Source: Inquilinus limosus DSM 16000 (lineage in GTDB: Bacteria > Pseudomonadota > Alphaproteobacteria > DSM-16000 > Inquilinaceae). From it: a stretch of 64,000 bases of DNA. The position numbers and the translations under genes were made by a program. The notes below the pieces were generated by a model, which did no database searches, was not told the origin of the DNA, and was given only the letters and a program-made list of their open reading frames with translations. Below, piece by piece: positions 20,087-29,273 of this stretch (its first letter is position 1; each line of letters opens with the position of its first letter). The stretch spans positions 119,681-183,680 of the forward strand of contig NZ_KE383988.1 in assembly GCF_000423185.1 (NCBI RefSeq). Reading direction: 5' to 3'.

Positions 20087-21124
20087 TCAGAGGTCCAGCA
20101 GGTGGACCTTCATCGACTGGTTGCGGTCGAGGGCGACCTGGAAGGCCTGGTCTGCGTCGCGGATCGGGAAGCGATGGGTCATCAGCGGCTTCAGGTCGAT
20201 CCGCTTGCCGGCGATCATCTCGACCGCCAGCGCGTATTCCTCGGCGAAGCGGAAGGAGCCGCGATACTCCAGCTCCTTCGCCATCACCAGATTTGCCGAG
20301 ACCGGCGACTGGCCGCTCGGCAGGTTGCCGAGCTGGACCACCCGGCCGCGGGCGCGGGCGGCGCGCAGGGCGGTGTCCAGACCGGCCGGACTGCCCGAGG
20401 CCTCGATCACGACGCCGAAGCGGCCGCGGTTCCGGCTCCACGCCGCGATGCGGTCCTCGTCCTTGGCGTCGACCGCCTCGTCGGCGCCGAGGCCCAGCGC
20501 CGTCTCGCGCGCCTTCTCGGCCAGGTCGACCACGGTGATGCGACGCGCGCCGGCCTGGCGGGCGACCAGCAGCACCAGCGCGCCGATCGGGCCGCAGCCG
20601 ACGATCAGCACCTCCTCGCCCAGGATCGGTCCGGCGCGGCGGACGGCGTGCAGCGACACGGCCAGCGGCTCGGCCATCGAGGCCTCGGCGAAGCTGACAT
20701 GCTCCGGCACCGGGACGCATTGCCGCGCCGGCACGGTGAGGTATTCGCGGAAGGCGCCCTGCATGTGCGGGAAGATCGAGGCGCTGCCCAGGAACCGCAT
20801 GTTCAGGCACTGGTTCTCGAGGCCGGCCATGCAGTACTCGCAGCGGCCGCAGGCCCGGCTGGGGTTGACCGCGACCGGCTGGCCGACCGACAGCCCCTCG
20901 ACGTCGGGCGCCACCTTCGCGACCTCGCCGGCCATCTCATGGCCGAGGATCAGCGGCTCGCGCAGATGGAAGTCGCCGGTCTTGCCCTTGGAGTAGTAGG
21001 CGAGGTCGGAGCCGCAGATGCCGCCGGCGCGGAACCGCACCTTGACCTCGCCGGGGGCGAGGGTCGGCGGCTCCCGGTCCTCGATCCGCAGATCCTTCGC
21101 TTGGTGCAGAACGGCGGCGAACAT
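20087..21124 (-). CDS. Zinc-dependent L-idonate/sugar-alcohol 5-dehydrogenase-like enzyme
   Basis: A 345-aa zinc medium-chain dehydrogenase, near the length of E. coli IdnD (343). Catalytic-zinc ligands are in GGICGSDLAYYSKG and GHEMAGEV, and the structural-zinc cysteines in RACGRCEYCMAGLENQC. The cofactor loop is VGCGPIGAL. ATG 21124 has AGGAGAAG upstream. In this operon it probably oxidises or reduces a C5 or C6 sugar acid (for example mannonate/fructuronate or idonate/5-ketogluconate) before the dehydratase step. The exact substrate is inference. Confidence 0.9.
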   Translation of the reverse strand: MFAAVLHQAKDLRIEDREPPTLAPGEVKVRFRAGGICGSDLAYYSKGKTGDFHLREPLILGHEMAGEVAKVAPDVEGLSVGQPVAVNPSRACGRCEYCMAGLENQCLNMRFLGSASIFPHMQGAFREYLTVPARQCVPVPEHVSFAEASMAEPLAVSLHAVRRAGPILGEEVLIVGCGPIGALVLLVARQAGARRITVVDLAEKARETALGLGADEAVDAKDEDRIAAWSRNRGRFGVVIEASGSPAGLDTALRAARARGRVVQLGNLPSGQSPVSANLVMAKELEYRGSFRFAEEYALAVEMIAGKRIDLKPLMTHRFPIRDADQAFQVALDRNQSMKVHLLDL

Positions 21125-21138
21125 GGGCTTCTCCTGGG

Positions 21139-22470
21139 TCAGGAATGGGCGGCGGCGGGGCTGCCGATCAGGTCCTCGCTGCGGGACACACGGGGCGCCG
21201 TCTCGGGCAATGCCCGGGCGCAGGCCAAGGTGATAACGCAGCCGAGCGCGATATAGGCGCACAGATACCAGGGCGTGCCGCCGCTGATCTCCAGCAGCCA
21301 GCCGGCCGCCAGCGTGCCGGCCGACCCGATCAGGGCGCCGATCTGCTGCACGAAGGACACGCCGCTGGCCCGCACCCTGGTCGGGAACAGCTCGGAATAG
21401 AAGGCCGCCTGCGGCCCGTACATGGCGCTGTGGCCGAGGGCGAGCGCGGTAACGAGCCCCAGCCAGATCAGCCCGTCCATCCGGGCATAGACGAGGCCGA
21501 AGAGCGGGAAGGTCGCGGCGAGGACGACGGCGGCGCCGAACAGATAGACCGGCCGCCGGCCGATCCGGTCCGACAGGGCGCCGAACAGCGGCAGGGTCAC
21601 CAATTCCAGCAGGATCGCGATCAGCGTCGCCGTGGTCATGGTCGGCCGGTCGACGCCGCGGCTGCTGGCGTAGGCGGTCAGCAGCACGGCGAAGCTGGTG
21701 AAGGCGATGCTCTCGGCCAGCTTGCTGCCGCAGCCCAGCACCAGGGACCGCGGGTGGCTGCGCACCACCTCGACCAGCGGATGCGCGTCTTCGGCCCGGC
21801 GCCGGCGCATCTCCAGGAACAGCGGCGACTCGCTCAGCTGCAGGCGGATGTAGAGGCCGATGCCGACCAGGAGGATGCTGAGCAGGAAGGGGATGCGCCA
21901 GCCCCAGCTCAGGAACGCCTCCTCCGACAGGGTGGAGGTCAGCAGCGCAAAGATGCCGAGCGGCAGCACGAAGCCGGCGGGGGCGCCGATCTGCACCCAG
22001 GATCCGAAGAAGCCGCGGCGCGGCGACGGCGCGTGCTCGCACATGATCAGGATGGCGTTGCCCTGCTCGCCGCCGATGCCGAAGCCGTGCAGCAGGCGGA
22101 TGAACAGCAGGGCCAGCGGCGCCCAGATGCCGATCTCCTGATAGGTCGGCATCAGTCCGATGACGAAGGTGGCGATGCCGACGATCAGGAGGGTGGTGAC
22201 CAGCGCCTGCTTGCGGCCGTAGCGGTCGCCGATGGCGCCGAACAGGAGGCCGCCGAGCGGCCGGGCGAAGAAGCCGGCGGCATAGGTGCCGAGCGCCACC
22301 AGCGATCCCACCAGCGGATCGCTGCTGGGGAAGAACAGCTTGTTGAACACCAGCGCCGAGGCGGTGGCGTAGATGAAGAAGTCGTACCATTCGACCGTCG
22401 TGCCGATGCAGGACGCGATCGCGATCCGCCGCATCATCGCCGGCGATGTGGTGCTCTGCTGTCCTTCCAT
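21139..22470 (-). CDS. MFS transporter, metabolite:H+ symporter type
   Basis: A 443-aa, 12-helix MHS-family transporter (ShiA/ProP relatives). It carries the family N-terminus IGTTVEWYDFFIYATASALVF, then FFARPLGGLLFGAIGDRYGRK and the long HGFGIGGEQGNAILIMCEHAP segment. It belongs to a different MFS family from the ACS transporter two genes downstream, so this operon encodes two independent uptake routes. It lies 51 nt after manD and 14 nt before the dehydrogenase. Confidence 0.9.
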   Translation of the reverse strand: MEGQQSTTSPAMMRRIAIASCIGTTVEWYDFFIYATASALVFNKLFFPSSDPLVGSLVALGTYAAGFFARPLGGLLFGAIGDRYGRKQALVTTLLIVGIATFVIGLMPTYQEIGIWAPLALLFIRLLHGFGIGGEQGNAILIMCEHAPSPRRGFFGSWVQIGAPAGFVLPLGIFALLTSTLSEEAFLSWGWRIPFLLSILLVGIGLYIRLQLSESPLFLEMRRRRAEDAHPLVEVVRSHPRSLVLGCGSKLAESIAFTSFAVLLTAYASSRGVDRPTMTTATLIAILLELVTLPLFGALSDRIGRRPVYLFGAAVVLAATFPLFGLVYARMDGLIWLGLVTALALGHSAMYGPQAAFYSELFPTRVRASGVSFVQQIGALIGSAGTLAAGWLLEISGGTPWYLCAYIALGCVITLACARALPETAPRVSRSEDLIGSPAAAHS

Positions 22471-22521
22471 CCTCTCCTCCCGTCCGGGCCGTCTTCGGCC
22501 TCTTCGATCTCGGTCGCGGCG

Positions 22522-23730
22522 TTACCAGCTGGTCAGCGTGCCATCCTCGAGCCTGGCCACCGGCAGATAGGCCGGCTCGTAGGGGAAGCGGGCGGCCAGC
22601 TTTTCGTCGATGTCGACGCCGTGGCCCGGCGCCTCGCCCGGATGCATGTACCCGTCCTGGAAGGACCAGGCGTGCGGGAAGACCTCCAGCGCCGGCTCGG
22701 GGTAGCCCATGTATTCCTGCACCCCGAAATTCGGCACCCACAGGTCGAAATGCAGCGCCGCGCCCATGCAGACGGGCGACAGGTCGGACGGGCCGTGGAA
22801 GCCGGTGCGCACCTGGTGCAGGGCGGCGAAATCGGCGATCCGGCGCAGATGGGTGATGCCGCCGGCATGGGTCAGCGTCGCCCGGATGTAGTCGATCAGC
22901 TGCTCCTCGATCAGCAGCTTGCAGTCCCAGATGCTGTTGAACACCTCGCCCACCGCGATCGGGGTGGTGGTGTGCTGGCGGATCAGCCGGAAGCCCTCCT
23001 GGTTCTCGGCCGGGGTCGGGTCCTCCAGCCAGAACAGGGCGTAGGGTTCCACCGCCTTGCCCAGCCGCGCCGCCTCGATCGGCGTCAGCCGGTGGTGGAT
23101 GTCGTGCAGCAGATGGGTGTCGAAGCCGAACTTCTCGCGCACCGCCTCGAACAGCTTGGGCACGAAGTTCAGGTACTTCTCGGTCGACCAGGGCTGCTCC
23201 TCGGGCCAGCCCTTGGTCGCCGGCTCATAGGCGTCGCCGCCCTTGGCCACGCCGTAGACCGAGGCCATGCCGGGCACGCCGCACTGGACGCGGATCGCCT
23301 TGTAGCCCTTCTCCAGATAGGCGGCGTAGCGGTCCAGCGCCTCGGGGATGTCGCGGCCGGTGGCGTGGCTGTAGACCATCACGCCCTCGCGCGAGGCGCC
23401 GCCCAGCAGCTGGTACAGAGGCAGGCCGGCGACCTTCGCCTTGATGTCCCACAGCGCCATGTCGACGGCGCCGATCGCGCTCATCGTCACCGGGCCGCGG
23501 CGCCAATAGGCGCCCTTGTAGAGATACTGCCAGATATCCTCGATGCGGTGCGGGTCGCGCCCGACCAGGAGGGGGCAGACATGGTCGCGGAGATAGCTGG
23601 CCACCGCCAGCTCGCGCCCGTTCAGCGTGGCGTCGCCGATGCCGTGCACGCCCTCGTCGGTAACCAGCTTCAGCGTGACGAAGTTGCGCGCGGGGCAGGT
23701 GACGATGACATCGGCGCGGACGATCTTCAT
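22522..23730 (-). CDS. manD: D-mannonate dehydratase, ManD (enolase superfamily)
   Basis: A 402-aa mandelate-racemase-subgroup enzyme that dehydrates D-mannonate to 2-keto-3-deoxygluconate. It has the same length and residue numbering as the characterised Novosphingobium ManD. The metal ligands fall at D210, E236 and E262, and the catalytic residues at R147, Y159, H212 and H312, all present. This pattern marks the high-activity dehydratase group rather than low-activity RspA-like members. It is the first gene of a four-gene minus-strand operon, and an operator-like palindrome (23810-23833) separates it from the divergent GntR gene. Its product KDG would flow into Entner-Doudoroff metabolism. 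Confidence 0.93.
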   Translation of the reverse strand: MKIVRADVIVTCPARNFVTLKLVTDEGVHGIGDATLNGRELAVASYLRDHVCPLLVGRDPHRIEDIWQYLYKGAYWRRGPVTMSAIGAVDMALWDIKAKVAGLPLYQLLGGASREGVMVYSHATGRDIPEALDRYAAYLEKGYKAIRVQCGVPGMASVYGVAKGGDAYEPATKGWPEEQPWSTEKYLNFVPKLFEAVREKFGFDTHLLHDIHHRLTPIEAARLGKAVEPYALFWLEDPTPAENQEGFRLIRQHTTTPIAVGEVFNSIWDCKLLIEEQLIDYIRATLTHAGGITHLRRIADFAALHQVRTGFHGPSDLSPVCMGAALHFDLWVPNFGVQEYMGYPEPALEVFPHAWSFQDGYMHPGEAPGHGVDIDEKLAARFPYEPAYLPVARLEDGTLTSW

Positions 23731-23809
23731 GGCGCGTTCTCTCCCGGCTGCGGCTTGTCCATCGCCGCTTTCTCGCGGCGGGAAGCGACACGACCCTTAG
23801 CGCATCTTG

Positions 23810-23833
23810 AATCACCATACAAGTATGGCGATT
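23810..23833. promoter_or_regulatory. GntR/FadR-type operator between manD and gntR
   Basis: AATCACCATAC-AA-GTATGGCGATT is a 24-bp inverted repeat with 11-bp arms and a single mismatched pair. It lies 80 bp upstream of manD and 77 bp upstream of the gntR start, so one site can control both directions. The TAC-N2-GTA core agrees with FadR-subfamily operators. Confidence 0.75.
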
Positions 23834-23909
23834 GTATCCGCGTCATGATCTACCGGACCCGGCGATCCCCTGTATGCTGGGGGCACAACGAGCCGAAACG
23901 GGAGGAACG

Positions 23910-24635
23910 ATGGCCGGACGACGAAGGGCGCAGGAGGCTGAGACCCTGCCGCAAAGCATCCCGCTGAGCGGCGAGGGGCCGATCGGCCGGCAAGTCTATG
24001 AAGGGCTGCGCCAGGCGATCATCACCGGCCTGCTGCCGCCCGGCACCGCTTTGTCCGAGAAGGACGGGTCGGAGATGTTCGGCGTGTCGCGGCAGCCGGT
24101 GCGCGAGGCCTTCATCAAGCTGGTGGAGGCCGGGCTGCTGCAGGTGCTGCCGCAGCGCGGCACCCGGGTGCGCAAGATCTCGAAGCGGCAGGTCGAGCAG
24201 GGGCGCTTCATCCGCGAGGCGGTGGAGGCGGCGGTGGTGCGTCTCGCCGCCGAGACGATCGGGGAGCCGGAACTGCAGCGGCTGGACCGCAACCTGGAGG
24301 CGCAACGCGACGCGGCCCGCCGGCACGACCATGCCGGCTTCCTGGCGCTGGATGAGGCCTTCCACCGCCTGATCATCGAGGCGATCGACTGCCTGCCGGC
24401 CTGGGGCACGATCGAGCACATGAAGGCGCAGATGGACCGGGTGCGCTATCTCAGCCTGCCCGACGTCTCGCCGCTGGAGATGCTGATTTCGCAGCATGAG
24501 GAGATCGTGGCGGGGCTTCGGGCGCACGACCCCGACGCCGCCGAGGCGGCGATGCGCCGACATCTGCGTGAGATCCTGTCGTCGCTCGGGCCCATCGCCC
24601 GGCGCCGGCCGGAGCTGTTCGAGCTCGACGCCTGA
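23910..24635 (+). CDS. GntR-family (FCD domain) regulator of the mannonate operon
   Basis: A 241-aa repressor. The N-terminal winged helix reads QVYEGLRQAIITGLLPPG...LSEKDGSEMFGVSRQPVREAF, and the C-terminal FCD ligand domain carries the metal-binding Asp/His set (DEAFHRLIIEA, HEEIVAGLRAHD, AMRRHL). ATG 23910 follows GGGAGGAAC. It is divergent from manD across the operator at 23810-23833. From family and context it probably senses a sugar acid (hexuronate or mannonate) and derepresses transport and dehydration. Confidence 0.93.
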   Translation: MAGRRRAQEAETLPQSIPLSGEGPIGRQVYEGLRQAIITGLLPPGTALSEKDGSEMFGVSRQPVREAFIKLVEAGLLQVLPQRGTRVRKISKRQVEQGRFIREAVEAAVVRLAAETIGEPELQRLDRNLEAQRDAARRHDHAGFLALDEAFHRLIIEAIDCLPAWGTIEHMKAQMDRVRYLSLPDVSPLEMLISQHEEIVAGLRAHDPDAAEAAMRRHLREILSSLGPIARRRPELFELDA

Positions 24636-24729
24636 GCCGAGGGGACGGGGCAGGGGCCAGCATTCCGCGGTTGTCGGGACGGGGCGGCTCCCGGAAGATC
24701 GCGGCCTTCGGAAGCGACAGGAGAGACCG

Positions 24730-25515
24730 GTGAGCGATCGACAGACCCTGGCCCTGATGCGGATCGTGGCCGAGGCGCTGGCCCGGGCCGGCGGCCGCCT
24801 GGCCCTGGCCCAGCTGGCCGAGCGCGGTGACCTCGCGGTCGAGGCCAAGGGGCCGCAGGATTTCGTCACCGCGGTCGACAAGGCGGTCGAGACCCTGATC
24901 CGCGAGCGGCTGCGCGAGACCTTTCCGGATCACGCGGTGCTGGGCGAGGAGTTCGGGCTGGACCGGCAGGGCGCCCGCATCGTCTGGGGGTTGGACCCGA
25001 TCGACGGCACCGCCAATTTCATGCGCGGCCGGCCGATCTGGTGCGTCTCGATCGGCGCCACCGTCGACGGCAAGCCGGCGCTGGGCGTGATCTACGACCC
25101 GGTGCATGACGAGCTGTACAGCGCCGTGGCGGGGCAGGGGGCGACCCGGAACGGCGCGCTGATCGCGGTCAATGCCGCCGCCCGGCCGGAGGCGGCGGTG
25201 ATCGGCGTCGGCTACGCGCCGGGCCGGAAGGTCGACGCGCATGTCCGCCAGATCGACCACCTCCTGTCGCACGGCGCGGAATACCGGCGGATCGGCTCCT
25301 CGGCCCTGCTGCTGGCCTATACCGCCGACGGCCGGATCGACGGCTTCTCCGCCGCCCACATCAACGCCTGGGACGTGATGGCCGGGCTGGTGTTGGTGCG
25401 CGAGGCGGGCGGCGTCACCGACGATTTCCTGGAAAGCGGGGCGCAGAGCGGCCCGGTCACCGCCGTGGCGCCGGGCGTCGCGGACCTGGCGCGGCAGCTC
25501 CGGGCGCTGGTTTGA
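24730..25515 (+). CDS. Inositol-monophosphatase family phosphatase
   Basis: A 261-aa Mg-dependent phosphatase. The metal-site motifs are present: GEEFG (about 73-77), the [12 protein letters not shown] block, and the late [18 protein letters not shown]. Start GTG 24730 follows AGGAGA. Substrates in the family include inositol-1-phosphate, histidinol-phosphate and nucleotide bisphosphates, and none is indicated here. A second family member is at 39545-40372. Its last 59 nt overlap the convergent HAD gene. Confidence 0.88.
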   Translation: MSDRQTLALMRIVAEALARAGGRLALAQLAERGDLAVEAKGPQDFVTAVDKAVETLIRERLRETFPDHAVLGEEFGLDRQGARIVWGLDPIDGTANFMRGRPIWCVSIGATVDGKPALGVIYDPVHDELYSAVAGQGATRNGALIAVNAAARPEAAVIGVGYAPGRKVDAHVRQIDHLLSHGAEYRRIGSSALLLAYTADGRIDGFSAAHINAWDVMAGLVLVREAGGVTDDFLESGAQSGPVTAVAPGVADLARQLRALV

Positions 25516-26206
25516 GCACCTCGCCCAGGTTGTAGCGCGGCGGCGGCGCCCCGGCCGCCAGCCAGTCCGCGATCTCGGGCATCGTCGCGAAGGTCCGGCC
25601 GGCGCCGGCCGCCCTCAGGCGTTGCCCCAGCTCGGCATCGGCATGGCCGCCGCCGGTGAAGCCGACCACCTTCATCCCGGCCCGGCGGGCGGCGGTGACG
25701 CCATGGATCGAATCCTCGATCACGAGGCAGTCGGCCGGGTCGGCGCCCATCTGCGAGGCGGCGTAGAGGAAGACGTCCGGCGCCGGCTTGCCGCGCGCCA
25801 CCTGGCTGGCCGAAAAGACATGCGGGTCCAGCCGCGGCAGCAGCCCGGCCGTCTCGAGGTTGCGTCGCAGATTCGGCAGGCCGGTGGAGGAGGCGACGCA
25901 GGGCGGGTGGCCCAGGCCGGCGGCCGCCGTGATCGCATCCTCGGCGCCTGCGATCGGGCGCAACTCGTCGGCGAAGCGGCGGGCGCATTCCGCCCGGATG
26001 TCCTCGATCATCCGCTCCTCGACCGTGAAGCCGAGCTCCGCCGCCAGCGTGCTCCAGGCCACGTGATGCGGCGTGCCGCAGAAGCGCCGGGCGATCTCGC
26101 TGGGCGTCACGGTGTGGCCGAGCCGGGCCAGGGCCTCGGAATCGACGGCGCAGAAGATCACTTCGGAATCGATCAGCACACCGTCGCAGTCGAAGATCAC
26201 CAGCAT
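25457..26206 (-). CDS. HAD-superfamily phosphatase (beta-phosphoglucomutase-like)
   Basis: A 249-aa haloacid-dehalogenase hydrolase. Motif I is [11 protein letters not shown] with the nucleophile Asp near residue 7, motif II CVASST, motif [15 protein letters not shown], and motif [14 protein letters not shown]. The helical cap follows motif I, as in the PGM/phosphatase subgroup. ATG 26206 puts motif I at the very N-terminus, as usual for the family. The Pro/Ala-rich C-terminal tail ([16 protein letters not shown]) is read antisense through the end of the IMPase gene, so the tail may be a late frame extension. Confidence 0.88.
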   Translation of the reverse strand: MLVIFDCDGVLIDSEVIFCAVDSEALARLGHTVTPSEIARRFCGTPHHVAWSTLAAELGFTVEERMIEDIRAECARRFADELRPIAGAEDAITAAAGLGHPPCVASSTGLPNLRRNLETAGLLPRLDPHVFSASQVARGKPAPDVFLYAASQMGADPADCLVIEDSIHGVTAARRAGMKVVGFTGGGHADAELGQRLRAAGAGRTFATMPEIADWLAAGAPPPRYNLGEVLKPAPGAAAPGPRRPAPRR

Positions 26207-26302
26207 GGCAGGCCCGGGCAGGAAACACGGCGGGGAAAGGCGGGGCGACAACACCATGCCGCTGCGCTATGTGCAAGGCAGACCGCGGCTACCGAGGCGA
26301 TC

Positions 26303-26872
26303 ATGGCGCCCAGGCGCATCCACATCACCGGCGCATCCGGCTCCGGCACCACGACGCTGGGCCGGGCGCTGGCGGCTGCGACCGGCGCGCTGCACCTGGA
26401 CACGGACGACTTCTACTGGCTGCCGACCGATCCGCCCTTCCGCGAGAAGCGGCCGATCCCCGAGCGGCTGGCACTGTTGGAGCAGGCGTTCGCCCAGGCC
26501 GATCGCTGGGTGCTGACCGGCTCGCTGATCAGCTGGGGCGACCCGCTGATCCCGCGATTCGATCTGGTGGTCTTCCTCGCCATTCCGCCGGCGCTGCGGA
26601 TGGCGCGGCTGCGGGCGCGCGAGGTCGAGCGCTACGGCGCCGCGGCGCTGGCCCCCGGCGGGAAGATGCATGCGATCCACCACGCCTTCCTCGACTGGGC
26701 CGAGGCCTACGATGTCGGCACCCGGGTCGGCCGCAACCGCGAGGCGCACGAAGCCTGGCTGGCGCGGCTGCCCTGCCCGGTGCTGCGCATCGAGGGCGAC
26801 ACCACGGTGGAGGAGCGGGTGCGGCGAGTGCTGTCCTTTCGCATCCGCGAGGGCCGGGCGTGGCGGGGATGA
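26303..26872 (+). CDS. Adenylate-kinase-like P-loop protein
   Basis: A 189-aa P-loop NTPase of the small nucleotide-kinase type. Walker A is GASGSGTTTL (about 9-18), followed by the LHLDTDDFYWLPTDPPF block characteristic of kinase-like proteins sometimes labelled AAA_18 or topology modulation FlaR-like. A C-terminal LRIEGDTTVEERV segment completes the fold. The phosphoryl acceptor is unknown. It is divergent from the HAD gene and followed 40 nt later by the SDR/HIT pair. Confidence 0.82.
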   Translation: MAPRRIHITGASGSGTTTLGRALAAATGALHLDTDDFYWLPTDPPFREKRPIPERLALLEQAFAQADRWVLTGSLISWGDPLIPRFDLVVFLAIPPALRMARLRAREVERYGAAALAPGGKMHAIHHAFLDWAEAYDVGTRVGRNREAHEAWLARLPCPVLRIEGDTTVEERVRRVLSFRIREGRAWRG

Positions 26873-26912
26873 GCGGCTGGGGTAGACTGCACGAGACGCG
26901 AGAAGGGGATGC

Positions 26913-27701
26913 ATGACCATGACCGAACCTGACGCCTTGCCTTGCCTGGACGGGGAGGTGGCCCTGGTCACCGGGGCCAGCCGCGGCATCGGCGCCGCCG
27001 CGGCGCGGGCGCTGGCGGCGCGGGGTGCGGCGGTGGCGCTGACCGCCCGCTCGGCCGAGGCGATCGACGGCATCGCCCGTGAGCTGCGCGACGCCGGCGG
27101 CCGGGCCGTCGCCATCGCCGGCGACATCGGCGACGTCGCCTGGGCCGGCACGATGGTGCGGCAGGCGGCGGAGGCGCTGGGCGCACCGACCATCCTGGTC
27201 AACAATGCCGGCATGGTCGGACCGATCGGCCGGCTTCTCGACTGCGACCCCGACGGCTGGGCGCGCAACGTCACGGTCAACCTGCTCGGCGCCTATGCCG
27301 TGCTGCGGGCGGCGCTGCCCGGGATGGTGGCGCGCGGCGGCGGTACGGTGATCAATGTCAGCTCCGGCGCCGCCGAGAACGTCTATGAGGGCTGGAGCGC
27401 CTACTGCGCCGGCAAGGCCGGGCTGGCGATGCTGACCCGGTCGCTGCATCTGGAATATGGCGGCCAGGGCATCCGCGCCTTCGGCTTCCGCCCGGGCACC
27501 GTCGACACCGAGATGCAGGGCGAGATCCGCGCCTCCGGCATCAACCCGGTCAGCCGGATGCCGCGCGAGGCGCATGCGCCGCCGGAGCATCCGGCCCGCG
27601 TCATCGCCTGGCTGTGCGGCCCCGAGGCGCAGGATCTGGTCGGCAAGGAGCTCAGCATCCGCGACCCGGAGCTGCGCCGCCGCACGGGGCTGCCGTCATG
27701 A
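26913..27701 (+). CDS. Short-chain dehydrogenase/reductase
   Basis: A 262-aa classical SDR. TGASRGIG binds NAD(P), and NNAG, catalytic S151 (NVSSGAA), Y164 and K168 (YCAGK) are all in place, in contrast to the SDR at 13826-14746. The ribosome site GAAGGGGAT precedes ATG 26913. It overlaps the HIT gene by ATGA and is probably translated together with it. The substrate is unknown. Confidence 0.9.
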   Translation: MTMTEPDALPCLDGEVALVTGASRGIGAAAARALAARGAAVALTARSAEAIDGIARELRDAGGRAVAIAGDIGDVAWAGTMVRQAAEALGAPTILVNNAGMVGPIGRLLDCDPDGWARNVTVNLLGAYAVLRAALPGMVARGGGTVINVSSGAAENVYEGWSAYCAGKAGLAMLTRSLHLEYGGQGIRAFGFRPGTVDTEMQGEIRASGINPVSRMPREAHAPPEHPARVIAWLCGPEAQDLVGKELSIRDPELRRRTGLPS

Positions 27702-28129
27702 CCGGGGCGAAGGAGGCTGGCTTCGCGCTGGATCCGCGGATCGCGGCCTCGACCCTGGAATGGCGCGACTGGACGCTGTCGCAGGTGCGGCTGATGAACG
27801 ACCGCCGCTTCCCCTGGCTGCTGCTGGTGCCGCGCCGGGCGAAGGCGGTCGAATGGCACACGCTGGCGCCGGAGGACCAGGCGGCGCTGCATCAGGAGAC
27901 GATGCTGGCGGCCTGCGCCCTGGCCGCGGTGTTCCCGGCGATGAAGATCAACATCGGCGCGCTCGGCAATGTCGTGCCGCAGCTCCACGTCCATGTCCTG
28001 GCGCGGCGGGCGGGCGACCCCGCCTGGCCCGGCCCGGTCTGGGGCGCCGGCGCCGCCGAGCCCTACGGCCCGGGCGAGGCCGAGGCACTGCTGGCGAAGC
28101 TGGGCACGGTGCTGGACGAGACCACCTGA
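27698..28129 (+). CDS. HIT-family hydrolase
   Basis: A 143-aa histidine-triad protein, predicted to hydrolyse or transfer nucleotides from dinucleotide-type substrates. The motif reads [10 protein letters not shown], with two of the usual three histidines, followed by [10 protein letters not shown]. This matches a recognisable alphaproteobacterial subgroup rather than a damaged canonical HIT protein. It starts inside the SDR stop codon (ATGA, 27698-27701). A strong terminator follows at 28142-28177. Confidence 0.88.
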   Translation: MTGAKEAGFALDPRIAASTLEWRDWTLSQVRLMNDRRFPWLLLVPRRAKAVEWHTLAPEDQAALHQETMLAACALAAVFPAMKINIGALGNVVPQLHVHVLARRAGDPAWPGPVWGAGAAEPYGPGEAEALLAKLGTVLDETT

Positions 28130-28141
28130 TACGGGCCATGC

Positions 28142-28177
28142 GCGGCGGCGACCTTGCATTTCGCCGCCGCTTTCGTT
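28142..28177 (+). terminator. Intrinsic terminator after HIT gene
   Basis: GCGGCGGCGA / TCGCCGCCGC form a perfect 10-bp stem with a 9-nt loop followed by TTTCGTT. It lies 12 nt after the HIT stop and 42 nt before rpmE, isolating the ribosomal gene or forming part of its leader. Confidence 0.75.
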
Positions 28178-28211
28178 ATACGGCCCGCTCGTTTGTGCGG
28201 AGCCCCCGGCC

Positions 28212-28439
28212 ATGAAGACCGATATTCATCCTGACTACCACGAGATCACCGTCGTCATGACCGACGGGACCGAGTTCAAGACTCGCAGCACCTATGGCAA
28301 GGCGGGCGACACCCTCCGTCTCGACATCGACCCGAAGTCGCACCCGGCCTGGACCGGCGTGCAGAAGCTGGTCGACCGCGGCGGCCAGGTGGCGAAGTTC
28401 AACAAGCGCTTCGAGGCGTTCGGCCTGAAGAAGTCCTGA
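28212..28439 (+). CDS. rpmE: 50S ribosomal protein L31
   Basis: A 75-aa large-subunit protein. It begins [12 protein letters not shown] with the TDGTEF and SHPAWTG segments and ends in a basic tail ([12 protein letters not shown]). The CxxC zinc-ribbon cysteines found in many L31 proteins are absent, as in the alphaproteobacterial form, so it needs no zinc. It is monocistronic, with a terminator before (28142-28177) and after (28483-28511). Confidence 0.95.
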   Translation: MKTDIHPDYHEITVVMTDGTEFKTRSTYGKAGDTLRLDIDPKSHPAWTGVQKLVDRGGQVAKFNKRFEAFGLKKS

Positions 28440-28482
28440 TCGCGTGGCGCTCGCCCGGGCGCCTGCCGATTCCGGTCCGCGA

Positions 28483-28511
28483 GCCGGCCCCCGCATGGGA
28501 GGCCGGCTTTT
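28483..28511 (+). terminator. Intrinsic terminator of rpmE
   Basis: GCCGGCC / GGCCGGC stem with an additional CCC/GGG pairing inside and a TTTT tract (28508-28511). It lies 44 nt after the rpmE stop. Confidence 0.8.
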
Positions 28512-28518
28512 CGCGTTC

Positions 28519-29268
28519 TCAGCCCAATCGCCCCAGCGGGATGAAGTCGCGCGACGACGGCGTCCAGGGGGCGCCGGTCGTCCAGTCGCCCAGCCAGGCA
28601 TCGACCGCCAGCCCGGCCTCGGCGATCAGCCGCTCGAGCTGGTCGCGTGGCGGGAAGGCGATGCGCGAGCGCGAGGACAGGACGCGACCATCGGCGATGA
28701 TCCGGTAGAAGGTGCCGTAGGTCACGATGCCGGTGGCCGGGTCGTGCTCGACATCGTTCCAGGCATCCACGGCGCCGAAGCGGGGATGCTCGATCCGGCG
28801 GCCCGACTCCGCGGGCGTCCATTCCCGCCACTCCTCCAGCGCCGGGTTGCGGCTGTCGAAGATGAAACGGCCGTCCGGCGCCAGATGCGCCGCGATGGTC
28901 CGCAGCGCCGCCAGCTGGTCCTCCGGCGTCAGGAACACCTGGAAGGCATGGCCGGTCAGCACGATGAGGTCGAAGCGCCACCCCAGCCGGACGCTGCGGC
29001 CGTCGCCCCGGACCCAGGTCACCCGGTCGCCGCCCGGGCGGCCGCGGGCGATGTCCAGCATGGCCTCCGCCGGGTCCACGCCGAACACCGTGCGTCCCGG
29101 CTCGCCCGCCAGCTCCGCCGCCAGCCAGCCGGTGCCGCAGCCGAGATCGAGGACGGAGGCGCAGCCCTCCGCCAACGACCGGCAATACTCCCGGTCCGAG
29201 GACCAGCCGTTGTCGACGTCGTAGAAGCTGGCCAGATCCGGGTCGTCGTAGAGTCGGTCCGCGGCCAT
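28519..29268 (-). CDS. SAM-dependent methyltransferase
   Basis: A 249-aa class I methyltransferase. Motif I is VLDLGCGTGWLAAEL, with GVDPAEAML as the ribose-binding acidic loop and IVLTGHAFQ downstream. The acceptor is not identifiable. ATG 29268 gives MAADRLYDD. An alternative GTG at 29277 overlaps the stop of the upstream dehydrogenase by GTGA and would add three residues, a coupling typical of this genome. It is the second gene of a two-gene minus-strand unit. Confidence 0.87.
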   Translation of the reverse strand: MAADRLYDDPDLASFYDVDNGWSSDREYCRSLAEGCASVLDLGCGTGWLAAELAGEPGRTVFGVDPAEAMLDIARGRPGGDRVTWVRGDGRSVRLGWRFDLIVLTGHAFQVFLTPEDQLAALRTIAAHLAPDGRFIFDSRNPALEEWREWTPAESGRRIEHPRFGAVDAWNDVEHDPATGIVTYGTFYRIIADGRVLSSRSRIAFPPRDQLERLIAEAGLAVDAWLGDWTTGAPWTPSSRDFIPLGRLG

Positions 29269-29273
29269 CGGAA

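Noticed and set aside
21125..22741. Minus-strand frame extending the idonate-type dehydrogenase N-terminally
   Set aside because: It lies out of frame within the MHS transporter and ManD genes. ATG 21124 has a proper ribosome site and family N-terminus.
27698..28129. HIT protein as a degraded pseudogene because of the missing third His
   Set aside because: The [10 protein letters not shown] plus [10 protein letters not shown] pattern is a known alphaproteobacterial HIT variant and the frame is intact.
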